In this document: positions 57,626-64,000 of the stretch, in pieces
How the letters are laid out: each line of letters begins with the position of its first letter
Position numbering within the stretch: position 1 is the first letter of the stretch
Source: Agromyces kandeliae
GTDB taxonomy: Bacteria; Actinomycetota; Actinomycetes; Actinomycetales; Microbacteriaceae
Direction of reading: 5' to 3'
DNA length: 64,000 nt
Assembly: GCF_009674665.1 (NCBI RefSeq)
Contig: NZ_WKJD01000018.1
Location: forward strand, 62,001-126,000
Translations under genes and position numbers: made by a program
Notes under the pieces: model-generated
Seen by the model: only the letters and a program-made list of their open reading frames with translations
Told to the model about the DNA's origin: nothing
The model's database searches: none

Positions 57626-58018
57626 TCAGTCCTCGTCGGCCCAGGTCTGCACGATGACGGCGGACGCGTGGATGCAGAGCACCTTCAGCCGGCCGTCGCC
57701 GACGTTCTCGAAGCGGTGCCATGTGCCGGCGGGGACGGTCGCGGTGTCACCCGTCGTGGCGATGATCCGGCGATCGCCCAGGGTGAGCTCGGCCGTGCCC
57801 TCGAGCACGACCCAGGTCTCGGGGTACGGATGCCAGTGCAGGCCGGGCCCCTCGCCCGGCTCGTTGTCGACGAAGAAGTACGAGATGCCGGCGCCGTGGT
57901 CGAGGCCGACGAAGCGGCGCGTGCGACCCGTGCCGATGCGGAGCGACTCGGCCCGCACGACGACGTCGCCCATGGGCGCGGTCGTGTTCGGCGCGAGCGT
58001 GATCTCGGCCGGGTTCAT
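57626..58018 (-). CDS. Cupin domain protein
   Basis: In this 130-aa protein a single beta-barrel carries the metal-binding motif HWHPYPETWVVLEG (H-x-H-x4-E) and the second cupin motif PAGTWHRFEN with His. All four usual ligands are present. Small cupins act as dioxygenases, isomerases or storage proteins; no substrate clue is seen. GAGGG precedes ATG 58018. It is divergent from the acetyltransferase across a region with an 8-bp inverted repeat. Confidence 0.9.
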   Translation of the reverse strand: MNPAEITLAPNTTAPMGDVVVRAESLRIGTGRTRRFVGLDHGAGISYFFVDNEPGEGPGLHWHPYPETWVVLEGTAELTLGDRRIIATTGDTATVPAGTWHRFENVGDGRLKVLCIHASAVIVQTWADED

Positions 58019-58089
58019 GGTGCCCTCGATTCGTGGTGGGTGATGACGGCTGCTGCAAGGCTCCCGCCGCGGCATCCGCTGGGGGAACT

Positions 58090-58109
58090 GTTTCGATCTG
58101 CATCGAAAC
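58090..58109. promoter_or_regulatory. Perfect 8-bp inverted repeat in the cupin/acetyltransferase divergent region
   Basis: GTTTCGAT (58090-58097), CTGC, ATCGAAAC (58102-58109). An AT-richer perfect dyad between divergent genes, 72 bp from the cupin start and 30 bp from the acetyltransferase start. The ArsR-like protein encoded at 58638 is the nearest candidate to bind it. Confidence 0.6.
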
Positions 58110-58138
58110 CCCATCGCCGGCCGTGGCATGCTGGCCGG

Positions 58139-58627
58139 GTGGGACCAGCGACGATCGAGGCCTCCGGCTCGGCCTTCGTGCTCCGCCGCGCCGGGCGGCA
58201 CGACGTCGATGCGCTCGTGGCACTGCTCGCCGCGGACGCCCTGCGGGCCGCGGAGTTCGGCTCGACGTCGGAGGAACGGGCCGGCTACGTCGCCGCGTTC
58301 GAGGCGATCGACGCGGATGCCGCGCAGCTGCTGGTCGCGGTCGACGGCCCGGACGGCGACGTCGTGGCCACGATGCAGCTCACGTTCATCCCCGGCCTCT
58401 CGCGGGGCGGTGCGACGCGCATGCAGATCGAGGCGGTGCGCGTCGCCGATTCGGTGCGGGGGCGCGGTCTCGGCTCGGCGATGATCGCGTGGGCGGTGGA
58501 CCACGCGCGCGAGCGCGGCGCGCGTCTGGTGCAGCTGACCTCCGACGCGCGACGCGACGACGCGCACCGGTTCTACGAGCGGCTCGGGTTCACCGCCTCC
58601 CACGTCGGGTTCAAGCGGTACCTGTAG
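58139..58627 (+). CDS. GNAT-family N-acetyltransferase
   Basis: The 162-aa acetyltransferase has the acetyl-CoA motif VRGRGLGSAMIAWAVDHAR and the C-terminal AHRFYERLGFTASHVGFKRY, typical of the family. The GTG at 58139 lies 6 nt after CATGCT (58127-58132), so a leaderless start is likely. Ten bases separate its stop from the ArsR-like regulator, which suggests joint transcription. Substrate unknown. Confidence 0.88.
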   Translation: MGPATIEASGSAFVLRRAGRHDVDALVALLAADALRAAEFGSTSEERAGYVAAFEAIDADAAQLLVAVDGPDGDVVATMQLTFIPGLSRGGATRMQIEAVRVADSVRGRGLGSAMIAWAVDHARERGARLVQLTSDARRDDAHRFYERLGFTASHVGFKRYL

Positions 58628-58637
58628 GGCGGGCCGG

Positions 58638-59627
58638 ATGGAGCATCGCTACGTGGACTTCCGGCTCGCACCGGGCGACGTGTCGGCGATCCGCTTCGGC
58701 GTCTCGCCCGGGCACGAGGTGTGCCACGCGGTCCGGGTCGTGCAGCGTCCGTCGGAGCATCCGCTGCAGTGGGGGTGGCTGCGGAGCGTGCGCGACCGCG
58801 TCCCGCGGGAGGCGTTCGAGCTGTTCACGCTCCTCGTGCGCGAGTCGGGGTACTTCCCCGACTTCCTCACGACGACGCCGACGTGGGACCTCGAGCCGGC
58901 CGACGAGGCCGCGCGGCTCCGCGAAGTGCCCGACGAGCTGATGCGGGTCGACCTCGGCAAGGTCGTCGTCCGCTCCACCGGTGCCCGGCGGCAGGCGGTG
59001 CTCCGCATGCTCGACGACCTCCCGCGCGCCAGGGCGATGATCGGCGACGCCTGGCTGGAGCTGTGGTCGGCCCTCGTCGAGCCCGTGTGGCCGCAGCTCG
59101 AGCGGATCGTCCGCGCCGACATCGCCGTCCGCGCGCGCCGCATCGCGACCGACGGCATCGCTGCCATGGCCGCCGGCCTGCACCACACCGTCGAGTGGCA
59201 CGACGGCGCCCTGCGGGTCGAGCTCACGCAGCACTCCGAGGTGCTCGACTGCCGCGGGTCGGGCATCGTCCTCGTGCCGTCGGTGCTCGGCGGCGGGCGC
59301 TGCATGGTGCTCACCGAACCGCCCGCGCAGCCGACGCTGTTCTACCCGGCGCAGGGCGTCACCGAGAACTGGGCGACGGATGCGACGGCGCTCGCCGAGG
59401 CGCTCGCCGCGCTCCTCGGGCCCGCTCGGGCCGGCATCCTCCTCGCCGCGCACGAGGCGCGCACGACCTCGCAGGTCGCGGCCGACTCGGGCCTCGCGAT
59501 CTCGACCGCCTCGCACCACCTCACGGTGCTGCGCGACGCGGGCCTCATCGCGAGCCGCCGCGACGGATCGCGCATGCTGCACCAGCGCACGCCGCTCGGC
59601 GAGGCGCTCGTCGGCACGGCGCTCTGA
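58638..59627 (+). CDS. ArsR-family-like winged-helix regulator with N-terminal ligand domain (DUF5937-type)
   Basis: In this 329-aa protein the C-terminal 80 residues are a winged helix: EARTTSQVAADSGLAISTAS, then HHLTVLRDAGLIASRRDGSR. The N-terminal 240 residues start VDFRLAPGDVSAIRFGVSPG and match the layout I associate with DUF5937. No metal-binding cysteine box is present, so it is not a classical metal sensor. It is presumably a ligand-controlled repressor, perhaps of its own operon via the dyad at 58090-58109. AGGGCGG precedes the ATG. Confidence 0.82.
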   Translation: MEHRYVDFRLAPGDVSAIRFGVSPGHEVCHAVRVVQRPSEHPLQWGWLRSVRDRVPREAFELFTLLVRESGYFPDFLTTTPTWDLEPADEAARLREVPDELMRVDLGKVVVRSTGARRQAVLRMLDDLPRARAMIGDAWLELWSALVEPVWPQLERIVRADIAVRARRIATDGIAAMAAGLHHTVEWHDGALRVELTQHSEVLDCRGSGIVLVPSVLGGGRCMVLTEPPAQPTLFYPAQGVTENWATDATALAEALAALLGPARAGILLAAHEARTTSQVAADSGLAISTASHHLTVLRDAGLIASRRDGSRMLHQRTPLGEALVGTAL

Positions 59628-59702
59628 TCCGACCGCCAGGGGGCGAGCAGCCGGTCGGGCAAGCCCTATCCGCACCGTCGACGGACGGGTAGGTTATGCC
59701 GC

Positions 59703-62444
59703 ATCGACGCCCCCTCGCCCCAGATCCTCGGGCGCACCGACGAGCTCGAACGGCTCGGTGCGCTGCTGGGCGGCGCGCGCAACGGGCACGGCGGCGCCCT
59801 CCTCATCCGCGGCGAACCGGGCATCGGAAAGAGCACGATCCTCGACGGGGCGGTCGACGCGGCGCGCGGCCTCAGCGTCGTGCGCGCCGACGGCTACGAG
59901 GCCGAGGCGGCGATGCCCTTCGCCGCGCTGCAGCGGCTCACGGCGCCGCTCGCGGAGCACCTCGCCTCGATTCCGCCGCGGCAGGCCGAGGCGCTCCGGA
60001 TCGCCGCCGGACTCGACCGCGGGGCACCGCCCGACCGCTTCCTCGTCGGGCTCGGCACGCTCTCCCTGCTCGCCGCGGCAGGGGAGGAGGAACCGCTCGC
60101 CTGCCTGGTCGACGACGCCCACTTCCTCGATCCGGAGTCCCTCGACGTGTTCGCGTTCGTCGCCCGGCGCCTGCAGGCCGAGCGCGTCGCGCTCCTCCTC
60201 GCGGCGCGGGCCGACGCGCTCCCTGAGGCGCGGACCACGGGCGTGACCACGCTGCGCCTCGATGGGCTCGACCCGCTCGACGCCGTGCAGCTGCTCACGC
60301 GTTCGGCGGACGAGCCGATCGACCCCTACCTCGCGGTGAGGATCGCCGCGGACACCGGCGGCAACCCGCTCGCGCTCGTCGACCTCGCGCACGAGCTCAC
60401 GGCCCACCAGTTGATCGCGTCCTCCCTCTCGGAGGAGCCGCTGCCCATCGGCGAGCGACTCGAATCCCACTATCGGGAGCGCCTCGCCGCCCTGCCCGTG
60501 CCGACACGGCTCTGGCTGCTTGCGGCGGCGGCCGAGTCGACGGGCGACCGGACCGTCATCAATGCCGCCGCGCGCCGGCTCGAGCTGCCCGGGGACGCGT
60601 CGTCGGCGGCCGAACGCGCCGACCTCGTGACCGTCCACGACACGATCCGGTTCCGGCATCCGCTCGTGCGGCTGGCCGCGTACCACGGCATGCCGGCCGC
60701 CGACCGTCGGCGGGTGCACGAGGCACTGAGTTCGCTGCTGGCCGATCACGGTCGCGAGGATCTCGGCGCGTGGCACGCGGCATCCGCCACGGTCGGTCCC
60801 GACGCCGAGGTCGCGGCCCGGATGGAGCGGGCCGCCGATGCCGCCGGTGGCCGCGGTGGCCTGGTGTCGCGTGCACGGCTCCTCGCTCGCGCGGCCGAAC
60901 TGACGCCCGACGGACCCGGCCGGGACCTCAGGCTGCTCGCCGCCGCCGAGACCGCCACCGCCGCAGGTGCGGCACAGCTCGCGGCCGAGCTGGTCGGCCG
61001 CATCGACGTGTCGCGCCTCGACCCCGTCAGCCACGGCCGTCTGCTCATGCTCCGCGTCGGGATGGCGCTGTTCCTCGGCGACGCCGAAGGCGTCCTCACC
61101 GCCTCGGCGACCATGCTCCGCGCCGCGGAGCTCTTCCACGGCCTCGTCCCGGATCTCGAGCAGCGCGCACTCCTCGCGGCATTCGAGGTCCTCCTGACGG
61201 CCGAGTGGGCGGCGCGCGACGTCACCCTGCCCGACCTCGGGCGCCGCGTGACCGAGGGCGCCGACCTCGTCGACGGCCCGCGCGCGGTCGCCCTGCGCGC
61301 CATCGGCGCCCACATGCTCCTGCCGTACCCGGAGGCCGTGCCGATCATGCGCAGGGCGGTCGACCTGCTCGTGGCCGCCGACGACGCCGAACTGCTCGAG
61401 TTCGGCAACTTCGGCGTCGCCCTCACCATGGGGCTCTGGGACGTGGAGACCTGCGTCCGTCTGCTCGAGCGGACCGCGGCCGCGGCGCGCGACGCCGGCG
61501 CGATCCAGGTGCTCGACACGACGCTCTGGCTGCTCAGCCTGCTCGAGCTCCTGCACTCCGGGCCGGCGGCATCCGCGCAGTACACCGCTCAGGTGCGCGA
61601 CCTGCGGCATGCGATCGGCTACGACAGCGAGCAGGTGGTGAACGTCTCGTACCTGGCCTGGTCGGGTGCGCCCTACGAGGTCGTCGAGCAGGTGGGGGAG
61701 CAGGCCCTCGCCGCAGGGTTCGGCGGCGTCTGGTCGCTCGCGATGACGGGCCTCGGCATCCGGGAGATCGCCGACGGGCGGTACCGCGACGCCTTCCATC
61801 GGTTCGAGCCCATGGTCGCGCGGCCGTTCCTCCAGGTCACCTACCAGCAGCTCCCCGAATACGTCGAGGCGGGCGCGCGGGCCGGTCGGCACGAGGCGGT
61901 GCGGCCCGCCCTCGCGCGCCTGCAGCTCTTCGCCGCGGAGAGCCGCACGCCCTGGATCCTCGGCGTCGCCGAACGCAGCGCGGCGCTGCTCGCCGGCGAC
62001 GACGAGAGCGAGCGCCACTACCGCGCGGCGATCGAGCATCTCACCGGGTCCGCGGCCCGTGCCGACCTGGGCCGCGCCCACCTGGTGTACGGCGAGTGGC
62101 TGCGTCGGACGAAGCGCCGCCGCGAGGCGCGCGAGCAGCTCCGCCTCGCGCTCGACCTCTTCACGCGCATCGGCGCCCCAGCCTTCGCGGAGCGGGCGCG
62201 CCGCGAGCTGGCGGCGACGGGCGAGCACGTGCCGCACCGCGAACCGGGCGGCTCCGCCGCGGACGCGCTCACGCCCCAGGAGGAGACCGTCGCCCGCATG
62301 GCCGCCGACGGTCGCACCAACCCCGAGATCGGCGCGACCCTGTTCATCAGCGCGAACACGGTCGACTACCACCTCCGCAAGGTGTTCCGGAAGCTCGGCG
62401 TCACCTCGCGACGGCAGCTCGCGGATCGGCTGCCCGCGACCTGA
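59703..62444 (+). CDS. Large LuxR-family (LAL) ATP-binding regulator with anomalous start
   Basis: About 913 aa. An N-terminal AAA/NTPase domain has Walker [10 protein letters not shown] at about residues 41-49, Walker [10 protein letters not shown] and [11 protein letters not shown]; a long TPR-like helical region follows. The C-terminal LuxR helix-turn-helix reads [20 protein letters not shown] ... [15 protein letters not shown]. In this frame no ATG, GTG or TTG exists between the previous gene's stop (59627) and GTG 59878-59882, which would remove Walker A. A -10 hexamer TAGGTT at 59690-59695 puts the expected leaderless start exactly at ATC 59703. Either ATC initiates, or the sequence carries an error or mutation there. 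Confidence 0.8.
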   Translation: MDAPSPQILGRTDELERLGALLGGARNGHGGALLIRGEPGIGKSTILDGAVDAARGLSVVRADGYEAEAAMPFAALQRLTAPLAEHLASIPPRQAEALRIAAGLDRGAPPDRFLVGLGTLSLLAAAGEEEPLACLVDDAHFLDPESLDVFAFVARRLQAERVALLLAARADALPEARTTGVTTLRLDGLDPLDAVQLLTRSADEPIDPYLAVRIAADTGGNPLALVDLAHELTAHQLIASSLSEEPLPIGERLESHYRERLAALPVPTRLWLLAAAAESTGDRTVINAAARRLELPGDASSAAERADLVTVHDTIRFRHPLVRLAAYHGMPAADRRRVHEALSSLLADHGREDLGAWHAASATVGPDAEVAARMERAADAAGGRGGLVSRARLLARAAELTPDGPGRDLRLLAAAETATAAGAAQLAAELVGRIDVSRLDPVSHGRLLMLRVGMALFLGDAEGVLTASATMLRAAELFHGLVPDLEQRALLAAFEVLLTAEWAARDVTLPDLGRRVTEGADLVDGPRAVALRAIGAHMLLPYPEAVPIMRRAVDLLVAADDAELLEFGNFGVALTMGLWDVETCVRLLERTAAAARDAGAIQVLDTTLWLLSLLELLHSGPAASAQYTAQVRDLRHAIGYDSEQVVNVSYLAWSGAPYEVVEQVGEQALAAGFGGVWSLAMTGLGIREIADGRYRDAFHRFEPMVARPFLQVTYQQLPEYVEAGARAGRHEAVRPALARLQLFAAESRTPWILGVAERSAALLAGDDESERHYRAAIEHLTGSAARADLGRAHLVYGEWLRRTKRRREAREQLRLALDLFTRIGAPAFAERARRELAATGEHVPHREPGGSAADALTPQEETVARMAADGRTNPEIGATLFISANTVDYHLRKVFRKLGVTSRRQLADRLPAT

Positions 62445-62553
62445 CCGGTCACGACTACGAGCCCCACGTGGTTCGGTCGGGTGCGCTCCGGCGGGAGCAT
62501 CGAGGCATCCGCTCGTCCCACCGCCACGAGCTCGATGCAACCGGGAGGCCGAC

Positions 62554-63378
62554 ATGCCGTACGTCACCGCCGATGACGGCGCCGAGATCTTCTACACCGA
62601 CTGGGGCACCGAGGGCACGCCGGTCCTCCTCAGCCACGGGTGGCCGCTGAACTCGGATGCCTGGGCGGCCGCCGCCCGCTTCCTCGCCGAGCACGGCCAT
62701 CGCGCCATCGCCCACGACCGGCGCGGACACGGTCGCTCGAGCCGCACGTGGCACGGCAACGAGATGGACACGTACGCCGACGACCTCGCGTGCCTCATCG
62801 ACCACCTCGACCTCGCCGACCTCGCGCTCGTCGGCCACTCGACGGGCGGCGGCGAGATCGTGCACTACCTCGGCAGGCACGGCAGCGCGCGCGTCTCCAA
62901 GCTCGTGCTCGTCTCGGCGGTGCCGCCGCTCATGCTCCGCACCGACGACAACCCGGAGGGCCTGCCGATCGACGTGTTCGACGGGATCCGCGCCGGCGAG
63001 GCATCCGACCGGGCGCAGCTCTACCGGGACCTCGCGGACGGGCCGTTCTTCGGCAACAACCGCAACAACGACGTCTCGCAGGGCACGCGCGACGCGTTCT
63101 GGCTGCAGTCGATGGCGTGCGGGCACCGCGCCGCCTACGAGTGCATCGCGGCGTTCTCGGCGACCGACTTCCGCGACGACCTCGCGAAGGTCGACGTGCC
63201 GACCCTCGTGATCCACGGCGACGACGACCAGATCGTGCCGTTCGAGGTCGGCGGCAAGCGCTCCGCCGCCATGGTCGACGGCGCCATGCTCCTCGTCTAC
63301 GAGGACGGCGCGCACGGCCTGCCCGACACGGACCGCGACCGGCTGCACGCCGACCTGCTCGCGTTCATCGACTCCTGA
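62554..63378 (+). CDS. Alpha/beta hydrolase, non-heme chloroperoxidase/esterase type
   Basis: The 274-aa protein opens [18 protein letters not shown], with the oxyanion motif [16 protein letters not shown], the nucleophile Ser in [18 protein letters not shown], the acid in HGDDDQIVP and His in DGAHGLPDT. This pattern is typical of so-called cofactor-free haloperoxidases, which are esterases/perhydrolases in practice. CGGGAGGCC precedes ATG 62554. It is followed by a hairpin and another hydrolase. Confidence 0.92.
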   Translation: MPYVTADDGAEIFYTDWGTEGTPVLLSHGWPLNSDAWAAAARFLAEHGHRAIAHDRRGHGRSSRTWHGNEMDTYADDLACLIDHLDLADLALVGHSTGGGEIVHYLGRHGSARVSKLVLVSAVPPLMLRTDDNPEGLPIDVFDGIRAGEASDRAQLYRDLADGPFFGNNRNNDVSQGTRDAFWLQSMACGHRAAYECIAAFSATDFRDDLAKVDVPTLVIHGDDDQIVPFEVGGKRSAAMVDGAMLLVYEDGAHGLPDTDRDRLHADLLAFIDS

Positions 63379-63379
63379 C

Positions 63380-63399
63380 GCGGATGCCTCGGCATCCGC
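63380..63399 (+). terminator. Short GGATGCC hairpin
   Basis: 9-bp stem GCGGATGCC (63380-63388) with GGCATCCGC (63391-63399) and a 2-nt turn (effective loop larger). Begins 2 nt after the hydrolase stop; possible weak terminator or attenuator between the two hydrolases. Confidence 0.55.
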
Positions 63400-63440
63400 C
63401 CGCACGCCCGACCCGACGACCCCACGGAAGGACACCGACC

Positions 63441-64000
63441 ATGACCGACGAGACCACCCCCGACGCCGCCGCACCCGACACCATCGTGCTCGTGCACGGC
63501 CTCTGGATGACGCCGCGCAGCTGGGAGGGCTGGAAGGCGCACTTCGAGGCGAAGGGCTACACCGTGCTCACCCCCGCCTACCCGGGCTTCGAGATCGAGG
63601 TCGAGGCGCTGCGCGAGAACCCCGACGTCATCGCGAAGCTGACGGTGCCCGAGACCGTCGACCACCTCGCGGGCGTCATCGAGGCGCTGCCGACGCCGCC
63701 CATCATCATGGGGCACTCGTTCGGCGGAACGCTCACCCAGCTCCTGCTCGCCCGCGGGCTCGGCGCCTCGGCCGTCGTGATGGACTCCGCCCCCACGGAG
63801 GGCGTGCGCGTGACGCCGCTCTCGCAGGTGCGTTCGCTCTTCCCGGCGCTGAAGAACCCCGCGAACCGGCACAAGGCCGTCGCCTTCACCCGCGAGGAGT
63901 TCCACTACGCCTTCGCGAACACGCTCTCGCGCGAGGACTCCGACGCGGTGTGGGAGAAGTACGCGATCGGCGCGCCCGGCGAATGGATCTGGGCGTACGG
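63441..64000 (+). CDS. Alpha/beta hydrolase, 3' end cut by window edge
   Basis: The first 186 codons are present and open to the last base. The N-terminus (TIVLVHGLWMTPRSWEGWK) has the HG oxyanion motif, and the nucleophile elbow is in MGHSFGGTLTQLL. A short acidic lead (MTDETTPDAAAPD) precedes the fold. It resembles the group of small hydrolases paired with chloroperoxidase-like enzymes. GGAAGG precedes ATG 63441. The catalytic His lies beyond the window. Confidence 0.88.
   Translation, partial: MTDETTPDAAAPDTIVLVHGLWMTPRSWEGWKAHFEAKGYTVLTPAYPGFEIEVEALRENPDVIAKLTVPETVDHLAGVIEALPTPPIIMGHSFGGTLTQLLLARGLGASAVVMDSAPTEGVRVTPLSQVRSLFPALKNPANRHKAVAFTREEFHYAFANTLSREDSDAVWEKYAIGAPGEWIWAY

Noticed and set aside
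59696-60226. The ATG at 59696 opening an Arg/Ala-rich 176-codon frame
   Set aside because: This frame is a shadow of the regulator gene with no recognisable domain, and it lies directly against the -10 hexamer.
59880-62444. GTG 59880 as the start of the LuxR-type regulator
   Set aside because: It would delete the Walker A motif that is clearly encoded in the same frame upstream.
1-64000. tRNA, rRNA, CRISPR arrays, insertion sequences, integrases or phage genes
   Set aside because: No cloverleaf-like, rRNA-like, regularly spaced repeat or transposase/integrase signals were recognised; the two short repeats found are within genes.

Overview
The window is about 64 kb of very GC-rich (roughly 70% or more), densely coding chromosomal DNA. 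Protein families and codon use point to an actinobacterium, most likely Micrococcales and probably Microbacteriaceae; I cannot name a genus. Supporting features are PxKF and DUF6518 proteins, a YhgE/Pip-MMPL pair, an NhaA-DsbA fusion, many ATGA-overlapping gene pairs, many leaderless starts, and a very common word GGATGCC/GGCATCC. I see no rRNA, tRNA, CRISPR array, insertion sequence or prophage. About 60 genes are called and all look chromosomal. The genes at both window edges are cut.

Layout. 1-4.8 kb: a cut two-component pair, a secreted PxKF protein, and an OhrR-like regulator followed by a quinone oxidoreductase. 5.0-9.8 kb: a PLP decarboxylase, a PPOX-fold flavin or F420 enzyme, then a tight three-gene operon (KAS III-like thiolase, diiron HDO-fold oxidase, unrecognised 299-aa protein) behind a 24-bp near-palindrome. 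9.8-12.2 kb: a PadR-controlled ABC-2 exporter operon with a DUF1048 protein and a clear auto-operator. 12.3-16.7 kb: lytic transglycosylase, SUMF1-type protein, double SnoaL protein, small membrane protein, and a divergent SDR/MerR pair with a textbook 19-bp-spacer promoter. 16.8-21 kb: MacB-type ABC transporter with a NarL-type two-component system. 21.4-23.1 kb: PspA envelope-stress operon. 24.1-33 kb: secreted M14 carboxypeptidase and a run of short, mostly leaderless single genes (bifunctional nuclease, K+ channel, hydrolase, CHY zinc finger, DUF6518, Ca2+/Na+ exchanger, MpaB-type oxygenase). 33-39.3 kb: DHA2-type drug exporter, then a gluzincin metallopeptidase plus MBL-fold hydrolase operon with its own promoter, convergent with a DUF2235 hydrolase. 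39.5-44 kb: a four-domain CoA-disulfide-reductase/rhodanese/TusA/DsrE protein and NhaA-DsbA. 44-51.9 kb: YhgE/Pip plus MMPL, SulP transporter, MHS-type symporter. 52-58 kb: NUDIX, ROK, acetyltransferase, cyclase-like, ASCH, carboxylesterase, DUF4287 and cupin genes. 58.1-64 kb: acetyltransferase plus ArsR-like regulator, a large LuxR (LAL) regulator with an anomalous start, and two alpha/beta hydrolases.

Together the genes describe a soil- or plant-type actinobacterial segment rich in envelope-stress sensing, export, redox/thiol handling and small-molecule hydrolysis. The least explained modules are the thiolase-HDO-unknown operon (6960-9719) and the metallopeptidase-MBL operon (35142-38285). 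A general regulatory theme is leaderless expression: a -10-like hexamer sits exactly 6-7 nt before the start codon in about 18 genes. That pattern resolves several starts and exposes one anomalous start (ATC at 59703).
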